Positions 1-6,467 are shown, numbered from the stretch's first letter. The stretch is 6,857 nucleotides of DNA from a bacterium (GCA_002686445.1 NZCO01000034.1:1-6857); one strand, 5' to 3'. Numbers and translations are program-made. Notes: generated from the sequence alone by a model not told the origin.

Positions 1-3000
1 AAAGACGGTTGCCGGACTCGAGTCTGCTGTTCCGGTTTCAGCACCATCAATGTATAGTCTTGCGTTGCTTCCATCATTTGTAGCAGTAAAATGTTGCCAA
101 ATTCCTGTGCTTATTGTGGAAGTACTAGCAACGAGTGTTCCCCAGGACGAACCATCACTCGACTGAAGCCAATACAGTTTCGAGTCAGTGCTAGTATTTA
201 ATGAGTATTGGGAATATTCCGTTGAGGTTATTCTTTTACCCACTATTCCATTGCAGTTAGTTGCATCAAACTTTGCCCAACCTGAAACAGTCATTGTCGA
301 AGAGCTATCTAGTACATCTCCGAGATCCACATAATCATCGGTGCCATCGAAATTGAGGGAGTGTGGGTTATGGAAGGTGGTAGTAGTTATCTCGTCAATT
401 GGCCTGCCGGAGGCGAGCTGTTTAACTTCATTGGGGTGCAAGGTCCGGTTATAGAGGCGGACGTCGTCGACGAGGCCAGTGTACAAACCTCCGAAGCTTC
501 CAAATCGACCAATGTTAAATTCGTTATCTGCATTTTGAATAGTTCCAGTGCGGGCTGCGGAGTTACTCTCTGCACCATCAAAATAGAGGCGGTGGGTAGC
601 TCCGTCATACGTAGCAGCATAATGATGCCAGTTTCCATCTGAGTACGTTACGGTTGCCTGTATGTTGGACGAATCCACGCTCGTCTTTAAGGCACTCTCT
701 ATTTTCGTAGATGTAATTAGATTTAGATCAAAACCGTTTGTTCCGCCTGACGCTTCTGGCATTGAAACTATGTATTTATTCGTTTGTCCTGCCGAAGTCT
801 TAAACCATGCGGATACAGAACCTGCTGATTGCTCTTCTAAGCTCAACCCTGCTCTCGTTACATACTCATCACTCCCATCAAAATCGAGGCTGTAGGGGTT
901 TGTGAAGTCGGTCGTGCCAGTATCGGTATTCCAATCACCATCTTCCATGTTGGTTAAGGTGCCGGTGTTGCTATTGGTGGAGCTGTCAATGGCTGAAGTC
1001 CCAGAGCCGGTGTCAAACTTCCAATAGCCTACGAGGCCTTCCGTACTCTGATCTCGCCAAGTCGGTCCATTGGTCAGTGTTCCGGTGTTGCTGTTGCTCG
1101 AACTATCAGCGGCACTCACTCCCTGTCCCTCATCAAACTTCCAGTAGCCGATCAACCCATTTTCTGTTGTATCTTCCACTTGGAAGTTGTGGAGTGAGTC
1201 TTCCGTGTTTATCGTCTGCGCTGAGGCGCTATCGACGACAACTGTTCCATCTTGGGCCGTAAACGTCCCCGCCGTTTGGTCCCAGTCTGCGGCATGAATG
1301 GCGTAGGAATCATCTGCGAAGCCGGCCACCGAGGCATCAAGAGTGGCATTGCTTTGGGTATACGTCCCGTCTACGTCTAAATCATCATTTAATGTCCACG
1401 TACCGCCGGCTGTTGCTAACGTTAGGTTGTTAAACGCCTGTCCGCCGCTCTGCAGCTCGTGGCTGCCGGAGGACCCGTCAAAGGTGGTGGTGTTGCCATC
1501 GGGTGAGTAAATCCCTCCGTTGTTCTCCCAGGCACCAGCGACGGTAATCGCGTTATCCTCACTGGCTTTCACATCTAACTCACCGGTTTGTAGGATCAAA
1601 TCCCCGTTCACATCCAGGGTGTCTTCTAATAAGAACTCCGAGGCCGCCGTGTTCTCGGTGGCTGGCTGATTACCTACGGCGAGAGCACTGATTTCAACAC
1701 TTGTGAGAGCTCGGTCGTAGATACGGACGTCATCAATTTTGCCGGTGAATTCGTTGCCAGTACTTAAAGTACTCTCCCCAATACGTGTTGCTACGTCCTT
1801 GGAAATTGTTCCCGTCTGGGATCCAGTATCATCAACTACGCCATTGTTATAGTTTGTTATGGTTGTTCCATCCCATGTCCCGGCAACATGCTGCCATGTC
1901 CCATCAACTACATCGACTGTTCCTTGGGCGAAGGCTGTTGTTTCATCAGGACTAGCCGTAATCTGAAATACGATGAACCCTGATGTATCTGTGTAGAAAG
2001 TGTATCCGTGAAATGGAGAACCGGAATCACGGCTCTCCGCAATTCTTTCGTTGTTTTGTGTCGAAGTATTGATCCATGCAGAAACTGTCACTGCACCCGT
2101 TAGATCTAATGATGTGGTGTTTGCCGTTTCCACATAATCTCCCGTGCCATCAAGGGTGACACTCCGATCATTAGTAAAATTCAGACTTGCCACCGCGGCA
2201 CTAGCCGTGGCGTCGCCATTCCAGGCGCCATCATTGCCATAGCCTGATGAATCACAGGCGTCGTTTAGCTCTCCCGAACAGGAGCCAGCTGCCGTTTCAT
2301 CCAGCTTCCAGTAGCCGATCAGGCCGTCGTTGATGATAACGTCGTTGAAGTCGTCGCTGTTGGACGTTATAACTTCATCGCTGGTGGAGGTGAACATAAC
2401 GGCGCCGGTGTCTTCGGTAAACGTTCCGCCAGAGTTTGTCCAGGTGCCGGCGACGTCCAAAACCATGTCCTCTCCGCCATTGCCGAAGGCTAAGGCCTTG
2501 ATTTCGTCGGTCGATAGGGCGCGAGTGTAGATGCGGATGTCGTCGATGAGGCCAGGAAAAGCTCTGCCATCTTCGGAATCTGTGCCAATGCGAACATCAT
2601 ATGCGGTATCAGGCGTGCTAGTAGGAACAGTCCCAGTAAAGGCTACTGTTGCTTCAGTGCCATTGGCATAGAGTTTCAATCGATTTGCATTACCACTTTG
2701 GGTCCCATCAAATAATCCTACAACATGTGTCCACGTGTCATTTGGCAATATATTACCTGTAGTTTGCAAAAAACTTGCTCCACTCCATCCGCCCCACAAA
2801 ATATCATCAGCTCCATAACCATCTGAAGTATGAAATGTTAATCCATTGTTACCGCTGGAACTCCATTTGCCTGCAATATCGTCAAGTGTACCGGCGGTAT
2901 TTGGTTTAACCCAAATAGACCATGTAATTGCAGATATACCATCCAGTGCATCTATATCACCCATGGTGACATACTCATCAACCCCATCAAAATTGAGGCT

Positions 3001-4035
3001 GTAGAAGTTGGAGAAGTCGGTCGTGCCAGTATCGGTATTCCAATCACCAGCTTCCATGTTGGTTAAGGTGCCGGTGTTGCTATTGGTGGAGCTGTCAATG
3101 GCTGAAGTCCCGGAGCCGGTGTCAAGCTTCCAGTAGCCCACCAAGCCGTTGTCAAAAATGTCGTCATCGGAAGCTAAGGTGCCGCCAGTGGCCAAGGTAA
3201 CGTCGTCTGCACTTTCCCGGCCGTACATGGTTACGGTATGAGAATTGATGGTTACTGCGTCACTGGCACCGGGAAAATCCGTTCCCACAACTCCGGGAGA
3301 CGTGTTGCCCCAGGTAGCGCCGTCGTCCCAGACGCCATCAGCCGCGTCACCAAAAGCGGCGTCTACGGCGATCTGCCAGGCACGTGGCTCGATCCAGGCC
3401 TTAATTTCTTCTGCTACGGCGGGATCCTGCAGCGGCAGGACAAGTTCCAAGGGGCCGAGTAAATAGAACTGCGGGCTAATGTCAGGTGAATCGTAGGTGT
3501 ACGTTAGGGTGAGTGACTGACCGGCTTTAAGGCTAACGTCCGGCCAAGTAATTGCCGTCTTTGCTGTCACCTGACCATTTCTTGAAATGTCACTAATCTC
3601 GAAGTCCGCCGGTACAGGTTCCCTGATCATTCCACTGAAGTCTTGGTTGGCGGCAATGGTTATCTCCATTTGATAATCTTCGATTGGGTAGATTCGCATT
3701 GAACCCGAGCGCGAGACGACAAAGGGGACGTCGTTAATCACTTCAAACGAGCGGGTCATTGTGCGCCTGCCATTGGCGGTCTCGGCATTAACGGTGACTT
3801 TATAACTACCTGCCTGGTTAGGTCTATATGTAGCCGAATAATCAGGCTTATCTGTAACCGACCGAGGGCCACATTCCCGGGATATTTCAATATCCAATGA
3901 TTCAATTTTCGAATCTGGGCCATTAACTTCAATCGATACGTCCGCGTCGCAGATGGTACGGCCGCCATCATTTAGAACGCCCACGCCAATGTTGACCGTA
4001 TCGCCGGGGGCATAGCTTGATTGATCAAAATTCAT
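1..4035 (-). CDS. Giant multi-domain LamG (concanavalin A-like) repeat protein, C-terminus beyond window, N-terminus probably incomplete
   Basis: The frame is open for 1345 codons without a stop and leaves the window at its C-terminal side. Residues 1-105 look like an Ig/CARDB-type beta domain. Residues 107-200 form a second beta domain containing RIYP (114-117) and FYLLGPLEL (190-198). Residues 230-260 carry a W235/W242 module of the 'W-DG-TW ... P-ASDAVTI' type. LamG modules follow, marked by GYWK(L/F)D with W302, W576, W965 and W1005, by SL(N/D)FDG near 346, 1049 and 1226, and by (I/V)DDVR(I/L)Y near 497, 767 and 1189. The last module runs off the edge. Beta-rich linkers fill 507-570 and 780-960. 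LamG folds usually bind glycans or proteins, so a secreted or surface adhesin role is inferred. The ATG at 4035 has no signal peptide and no Shine-Dalgarno, and an in-frame TAG precedes it by three codons, so the natural N-terminus may be lost. The LamG identity is secure; the start is not. Confidence 0.88.
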   Translation of the reverse strand, partial: MNFDQSSYAPGDTVNIGVGVLNDGGRTICDADVSIEVNGPDSKIESLDIEISRECGPRSVTDKPDYSATYRPNQAGSYKVTVNAETANGRRTMTRSFEVINDVPFVVSRSGSMRIYPIEDYQMEITIAANQDFSGMIREPVPADFEISDISRNGQVTAKTAITWPDVSLKAGQSLTLTYTYDSPDISPQFYLLGPLELVLPLQDPAVAEEIKAWIEPRAWQIAVDAAFGDAADGVWDDGATWGNTSPGVVGTDFPGASDAVTINSHTVTMYGRESADDVTLATGGTLASDDDIFDNGLVGYWKLDTGSGTSAIDSSTNSNTGTLTNMEAGDWNTDTGTTDFSNFYSLNFDGVDEYVTMGDIDALDGISAITWSIWVKPNTAGTLDDIAGKWSSSGNNGLTFHTSDGYGADDILWGGWSGASFLQTTGNILPNDTWTHVVGLFDGTQSGNANRLKLYANGTEATVAFTGTVPTSTPDTAYDVRIGTDSEDGRAFPGLIDDIRIYTRALSTDEIKALAFGNGGEDMVLDVAGTWTNSGGTFTEDTGAVMFTSTSDEVITSNSDDFNDVIINDGLIGYWKLDETAAGSCSGELNDACDSSGYGNDGAWNGDATASAAVASLNFTNDRSVTLDGTGDYVETANTTSLDLTGAVTVSAWINTSTQNNERIAESRDSGSPFHGYTFYTDTSGFIVFQITASPDETTAFAQGTVDVVDGTWQHVAGTWDGTTITNYNNGVVDDTGSQTGTISKDVATRIGESTLSTGNEFTGKIDDVRIYDRALTSVEISALAVGNQPATENTAASEFLLEDTLDVNGDLILQTGELDVKASEDNAITVAGAWENNGGIYSPDGNTTTFDGSSGSHELQSGGQAFNNLTLATAGGTWTLNDDLDVDGTYTQSNATLDASVAGFADDSYAIHAADWDQTAGTFTAQDGTVVVDSASAQTINTEDSLHNFQVEDTTENGLIGYWKFDEGQGVSAADSSSNSNTGTLTNGPTWRDQSTEGLVGYWKFDTGSGTSAIDSSTNSNTGTLTNMEDGDWNTDTGTTDFTNPYSLDFDGSDEYVTRAGLSLEEQSAGSVSAWFKTSAGQTNKYIVSMPEASGGTNGFDLNLITSTKIESALKTSVDSSNIQATVTYSDGNWHHYAATYDGATHRLYFDGAESNSAARTGTIQNADNEFNIGRFGSFGGLYTGLVDDVRLYNRTLHPNEVKQLASGRPIDEITTTTFHNPHSLNFDGTDDYVDLGDVLDSSSTMTVSGWAKFDATNCNGIVGKRITSTEYSQYSLNTSTDSKLYWLQSSDGSSWGTLVASTSTISTGIWQHFTATNDGSNARLYIDGAETGTADSSPATVF
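862..1038. repeat. Internal direct repeat, copy 1 (LamG entry segment)
   Basis: This copy aligns without gaps to 2971-3147 at a constant offset of 2109 bp, exactly 703 codons. The core at 904-1023 differs from 3013-3132 at only 3 of 120 bases. On the minus strand it encodes the GYWKFD, DSSTNSNTGTLTN and NTDTGTTDF segment (about residues 1005-1044) that opens a LamG module. Flanking LamG sequence is far more diverged, so this block was duplicated or gene-converted recently. Confidence 0.93.
2971..3147. repeat. Internal direct repeat, copy 2 (LamG entry segment)
   Basis: Partner of the copy at 862-1038. It encodes about residues 302-341 of the LamG protein. Both copies are in the same frame, so recombination between them would remove or add 703 codons without breaking the reading frame. 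Confidence 0.93.
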
Positions 4036-4046
4036 CGCCAGCGTCT

Positions 4047-4068
4047 ATACACTGGTTATCCAGTGTAT
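4047..4068. repeat. Perfect 9-bp inverted repeat beside the LamG gene start
   Basis: ATACACTGG (4047-4055) is separated by TTAT from its exact complement CCAGTGTAT (4060-4068). On the minus strand it ends 11 nt before the ATG at 4035, and the in-frame TAG at 4045-4047 begins at its edge. No T-run follows on either strand, so it is not a standard terminator. It could be an operator, an mRNA hairpin that limits translation, or the scar of a rearrangement. Confidence 0.7.
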
Positions 4069-4402
4069 GGACAGCTTGATCAGGGGCCTTAAGGAGGCCA
4101 CTTTAGATTCAGGAATGACTGTGCCGAGCTTGCAGGCGGTAGGATCGGTAGATACTATGTGGGCAGTGGAAGCCTGCTCTTTGGCGGCATAGGGAGTGCG
4201 TGTGGCCGTGGTTTCGACGCACCCCTGCGTGGTTTGCCAGGAAGAACAATACATAGTCCGCATAGCGGTGTTCTAGGTCTATATGCCAATGGATGATTGA
4301 TCCATGTCCCCTTTTAGCCGGTAGGAGTATATATCGCTGGACAGAACAGGCTCGGGTGCGCGATACTATCGGCGGATATAGAAGATCGTCCTTTTGGCAA
4401 AT

Positions 4403-4409
4403 TAAGGAG
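4403..4409 (+). promoter_or_regulatory. Shine-Dalgarno sequence of the membrane-protein gene
   Basis: TAAGGAG lies 8 nt before the ATG at 4418, which is ideal spacing and fixes that start. It is the only well-placed ribosome binding site in the window. The HU, HTH and LamG genes have none visible, and the 51-residue gene has only a GAGGGG one nt from its ATG. Confidence 0.85.
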
Positions 4410-4417
4410 CTTAGAAT

Positions 4418-5233
4418 ATGAATCATGTAACGGCACGACAAGTGTTTGTTTTCTCAGCGGGCTGCTCAGTGATCGGCGGCGCGATATGCTTGATACTAGA
4501 GGCTAGTTGGCCGGTGACGGCTATCGTAGCAACGCTGTCCGCCTTGGTGGCCGGTTACTCCTATGGCCCGCGCGAAATCCACACCGCCATCTATGCATGG
4601 GTGACGAGTCCGGACACATGGCGTGCTGGCAAGGAGATTATGATTGGGTTGGGCGCGTTATGTGTCTGGTACGTCATTTGGGCACTTACATTCTTTTGTC
4701 TTGGTCACATGCCCCTAGTGTGGCAGAATTCCCTTTATCTGCTTGGACCAGCGATTGGGTTCAACGTAGTATTTGCCCTTGTTGCAGCGTGTGCTAGCGA
4801 TTCGGTCGTTCGCATGAATGATTTCGAGAAGGCCGCTATTTGTGATGAGTATTACCTTCCATTATGCAGGTTGTGTGGCTCTCCAGTGTGCTACGTAACA
4901 AGATGTTTTCGCAACGACTGGGTTATTCTCGGTTACGTAGTGTTCATGCCCTATCTCGCACTGCTGATTATCCCGGTAGCAACCTGTGTATTAGCGCTTG
5001 ATCTCATCGTGACGCTGGCAATGCTACCCTCAGCCACGGCACGCATTGCCATCATGGGCGGCACGTTCTGTGGCGTGATGGCATCGGGCCTGGGTATTAG
5101 AATGGAATTTCTTCCGCTAGTGACCGTGCTGTATGGTGGTGCCGTCGGCGGAGGTCTCGGCTTCGGCGCCTACTACCTGCGTTACTTTCTGGTCAATTTC
5201 AGAATACCAAAGGAAGAGCCCGTCCTGGCGTAG
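4418..5233 (+). CDS. Polytopic membrane protein of unknown function with a cysteine-rich loop
   Basis: I do not recognise this 271-residue protein. It is mostly hydrophobic, with likely membrane segments at about 9-27, 31-48, 73-95, 105-126, 168-203 (one long or two short), 206-226 and 230-256. A polar loop at about 127-167 contains C142, C150, C153, C158 and C163; the C150-x2-C153 and C158-x4-C163 spacing could bind metal or form disulfides. The short motif YGPREI (49-54) follows the second membrane segment, and the charged C-terminus is probably cytoplasmic. The start is supported by the ribosome binding site at 4403-4409, and an intrinsic terminator begins 18 nt after the stop, so the gene is probably monocistronic. 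It is divergent from the LamG gene and convergent with the tRNA-Gly unit. Similar orphan membrane proteins are common in Patescibacteria genomes, but this resemblance is from memory and no transport or enzyme motif is visible. Confidence 0.85.
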   Translation: MNHVTARQVFVFSAGCSVIGGAICLILEASWPVTAIVATLSALVAGYSYGPREIHTAIYAWVTSPDTWRAGKEIMIGLGALCVWYVIWALTFFCLGHMPLVWQNSLYLLGPAIGFNVVFALVAACASDSVVRMNDFEKAAICDEYYLPLCRLCGSPVCYVTRCFRNDWVILGYVVFMPYLALLIIPVATCVLALDLIVTLAMLPSATARIAIMGGTFCGVMASGLGIRMEFLPLVTVLYGGAVGGGLGFGAYYLRYFLVNFRIPKEEPVLA

Positions 5234-5251
5234 TCTCCAAACAAACAACAT

Positions 5252-5278
5252 CCGTTCGGTCTCCCCGAACGGTTTTTT
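5252..5278 (+). terminator. Intrinsic terminator, probably bidirectional
   Basis: An 8-bp GC-rich stem, CCGTTCGG (5252-5259) with CCGAACGG (5265-5272), encloses a 5-nt loop and is followed by TTTTTT (5273-5278). It ends the membrane-protein transcript. Read on the minus strand, the same stem is followed by a T-rich stretch (5251 down to 5237), so it may also stop transcripts arriving from the tRNA-Gly side. Confidence 0.93.
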
Positions 5279-5352
5279 CTTACAAGTAATTCGTCAAGGG
5301 GACGCGTCAACATATTCGAAAATGTCCTCGAATCTCGCCAGCGGCGGGACGA

Positions 5353-5377
5353 TGAGGGAAGGACTCACCTTACCTAA
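5353..5377 (-). repeat. Post-tRNA hairpin, copy 1 (imperfect)
   Basis: The two 10-nt arms, 5353-5362 and 5368-5377, pair at 8 of 10 positions around a 5-nt loop. It starts 8 nt beyond the 3' end of tRNA-Gly in the direction of transcription. The left arm is identical to that of the hairpin behind tRNA-Pro at 6434-6458. No U-run follows, so it is not a classical terminator. It may be a tRNA 3'-processing or termination signal. Confidence 0.75.
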
Positions 5378-5385
5378 TAAATCTG

Positions 5386-5456
5386 AGCGGGTAGCGGGAA
5401 TCGAACCCGCGACTCAACCTTGGAAGGGTTGTGTTTAACCACTAAACTATACCCGC
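5386..5456 (-). tRNA. tRNA-Gly (anticodon UCC)
   Basis: The minus strand folds into a complete 71-nt cloverleaf: a 7-bp acceptor stem (5450-5456 with 5387-5393), a 4-bp D-stem with GG in the loop, a 5-bp anticodon stem with loop CTTCCAA, and a 5-bp T-stem with loop TTCGATT. The anticodon TCC reads glycine codons GGA/GGG. The discriminator base is U (5386). CCA is not encoded, so a nucleotidyltransferase must add it. Its first 15 nt (5442-5456) are also the end of the upstream HTH gene. There is no room for a promoter of its own except inside that gene. Confidence 0.97.
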
Positions 5457-6143
5457 TTGCTTGTAGGTTTCTTCTATCATTCCCATAATTCGGCGATGAA
5501 GTGCAACACCGAATTCTGGGTTTCCTCGAGACCTTATTCTGATATGAACTGTACCGTATGGCAATATTCGCCGCTTTTTATCCGACTTATTTTTTCTATA
5601 GTCCGTCTGTGTCTTGCCGAATCGATGTTTTGGTATTCCGGTTACGCCTGACCAGTATTTGAGCGAAGAGCTTTCTGAGTTGTCGGGATAGGTGTGCAGT
5701 ACTGCTGAGAAATTCTCTTCAGGGATTCTACATACTTCCCGGAACCATCTCATTGCCAGACGAATAACATTAGTATCCGCATTAATTACTTGGACCTGCT
5801 CGTGAGCTTTTGTCCCTTCTCCTATATAGAGAGCAATACCTAACATGAATAGGTCTCGTTTCGTGAGGTCGCCGACCTGTTTGGCACCTGCTTTTTTTGC
5901 CACGCGAATACTGGCCCGGCGCTTCGCATTAATCGTTACAGCCGCTTTTGCTGGGCCTTCTCGTATGCGCTTACGCACTGCTGCATTTGGTTTGAAGGGA
6001 ATATCTCTGAGCCAAATACTGAGGGTGCTTTTGGAAACTTCTAATCTTTTTTCAATGACGTTATATGACCAACCTCTTTCTCTAAGCTTGATAGCGCGAC
6101 TTTTTAATGCGAGTTTCACTATCTCATTGTACCCATATATCAA
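5442..6143 (-). CDS. Helix-turn-helix protein with LAGLIDADG-like domain, function unknown
   Basis: The protein has 233 residues. An N-terminal helix-turn-helix lies at about 14-48 (AIKLRERGWSYNVIEKRL, then EVSKSTLSIWLRDIPF). A basic linker follows at 52-96. The C-terminal domain begins FMLGIALYIGEGTK (99-112) and continues with REVCRIPEENF and a KYWSGVTGIP segment. Its arrangement resembles a degenerate LAGLIDADG fold as in WhiA or homing endonucleases. I recall this architecture as common and uncharacterised in Patescibacteria. The usual acidic LAGLIDADG residue is replaced by the G-E-G pattern, so nuclease activity is uncertain and DNA binding is the safer guess. The start is uncertain: TTG at 6143 (7 nt after the small upstream gene), or GTG at 6119. 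Neither has a Shine-Dalgarno. The last codons and the TAG stop lie inside the tRNA-Gly gene. Confidence 0.87.
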   Translation of the reverse strand: MIYGYNEIVKLALKSRAIKLRERGWSYNVIEKRLEVSKSTLSIWLRDIPFKPNAAVRKRIREGPAKAAVTINAKRRASIRVAKKAGAKQVGDLTKRDLFMLGIALYIGEGTKAHEQVQVINADTNVIRLAMRWFREVCRIPEENFSAVLHTYPDNSESSSLKYWSGVTGIPKHRFGKTQTDYRKNKSDKKRRILPYGTVHIRIRSRGNPEFGVALHRRIMGMIEETYKQAGIV

Positions 6144-6150
6144 CGTAGGT

Positions 6151-6306
6151 TCAATTACCAGTAAACGCTTTCAGGCCACTTTGCAGCTGCTCCCAGAATG
6201 TCTCGGGCCCGCCTTCCGCCTGCAACATGAAATAGAGCATTGATAGCATGAGTGCTACTAGCAGGAAAACCAGCGGCCGCGTTGAAATAATACCCCGATT
6301 GAACAT
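6151..6306 (-). CDS. Small single-pass membrane protein (51 residues), function unknown
   Basis: This short frame runs from ATG (6306) to TGA (6151-6153). Residues 1-10 carry R4 and R10, residues 11-28 are a clear membrane helix (PLVFLLVALMLSMLYFML), and 29-51 are an amphipathic tail with FWEQLQSGLKAF. By the positive-inside rule the N-terminus is cytoplasmic and the tail faces outward. It ends 7 nt before the TTG start of the HTH gene on the same strand, suggesting an operon and possible translational coupling. A GAGGGG lies only 1 nt from the ATG, too close to be a normal ribosome binding site, and an in-frame TGA 18 nt before the ATG rules out a longer protein. A TATACT ends 7 nt before the ATG, which would suit a leaderless transcript. 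The family is unknown to me; the main support is the textbook hydrophobicity pattern and the position. Confidence 0.68.
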   Translation of the reverse strand: MFNRGIISTRPLVFLLVALMLSMLYFMLQAEGGPETFWEQLQSGLKAFTGN

Positions 6307-6363
6307 ACCCCTCAGTATACGCTCTCATCGTTGTAAGTAGGGCTCCCGTAGCGTCGCGTCGCA

Positions 6364-6369
6364 ATTATA
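6364..6369 (-). promoter_or_regulatory. Possible -10 box upstream of the small membrane-protein gene
   Basis: The minus strand reads TATAAT exactly, in the 127-bp gap between the tRNA-Pro hairpin and the ATG at 6306. It would give a leader of about 50 nt. No good -35 sequence is found 16-18 bp upstream, so this is a weak call. Read-through from the HU/tRNA-Pro unit is an alternative source of transcription. Confidence 0.35.
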
Positions 6370-6433
6370 TGCAATGTCGCCGAATTCGTGGGCTCTGCTC
6401 ACGAACTGAGGCCTCACGTTGGGATGGGAGTAA

Positions 6434-6458
6434 TGAGGGAAGGAGTCACCTTCCCTCA
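6434..6458 (-). repeat. Post-tRNA hairpin, copy 2 (perfect 10-bp stem)
   Basis: TGAGGGAAGG (6434-6443) pairs perfectly with CCTTCCCTCA (6449-6458) around a 5-nt loop. It begins 9 nt after the 3' end of tRNA-Pro. The left arm and most of the loop match the hairpin behind tRNA-Gly at 5353-5377. The following bases (TTACTCCCATCC on the minus strand) are pyrimidine-rich but contain no U-run. Terminator or tRNA trailer-processing element are the likely roles. Confidence 0.85.
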
Positions 6459-6467
6459 TATGCAATG

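Larger units (their letters stand above)
4036..4417. other. Divergent intergenic region without a supported gene
   Basis: This 382-bp stretch separates the minus-strand LamG gene from the plus-strand membrane-protein gene. It holds the palindrome at 4047-4068 and the ribosome binding site at 4403-4409. On the minus strand an open stretch at 4045-4272 (ATG at 4263) is in the same frame as the LamG gene and ends at the TAG just before it. It could be a decayed upstream part of that gene, but its 72 residues show no signal peptide or motif I recognise. The opposite strand is open in the codon-aligned frame over much the same stretch, so openness alone is not evidence. I found no convincing promoter with both boxes at normal spacing. 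Confidence 0.6.

Noticed and set aside
862..3147. Possible CRISPR array or insertion-sequence ends
   Set aside because: There are only two close copies, 2.1 kb apart, in frame within one gene. No regular spacers, transposase or terminal inverted repeats are present.
361..3466. Several plus-strand and other-phase frames of 60-93 codons
   Set aside because: All lie inside the uninterrupted 1345-codon minus-strand LamG frame and are shadows of its repetitive sequence.
4067..4192. Plus-strand 41-residue frame starting MDSLIRGLKEATLDSG
   Set aside because: It looks protein-like but its ATG overlaps the palindrome, it has no ribosome binding site, and the opposite strand is equally open. Not enough to call a gene.
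4109..4441. Minus-strand 110-codon frame
   Set aside because: It runs over the start and ribosome binding site of the well-supported membrane-protein gene, and its composition (many H, R, C, S) is not protein-like.
5314..5333. Small inverted repeat ATTCGA / TCGAAT in the convergent gap
   Set aside because: A 6-bp AT-rich stem with an 8-nt loop and no T-run is expected by chance; no function can be assigned.
5133..5438. Plus-strand frame containing VAGIEPATQPWKG
   Set aside because: This is the reverse complement of tRNA-Gly read as protein, a well-known annotation artefact. The same applies to the frames over tRNA-Pro at 6369-6735.
5386..5456. tRNA-Gly as an attachment site of an integrated element
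   Set aside because: The overlap is at the tRNA 5' end, whereas integrases normally use the 3' half or anticodon region, and no integrase or repeated tRNA end is seen in the window.
6155..6364. Minus-strand 69-codon frame across the small gene
   Set aside because: It overlaps the 51-residue frame in another phase. The 51-residue frame has a clear membrane helix and a good junction with the HTH gene, while this one has no recognisable pattern.
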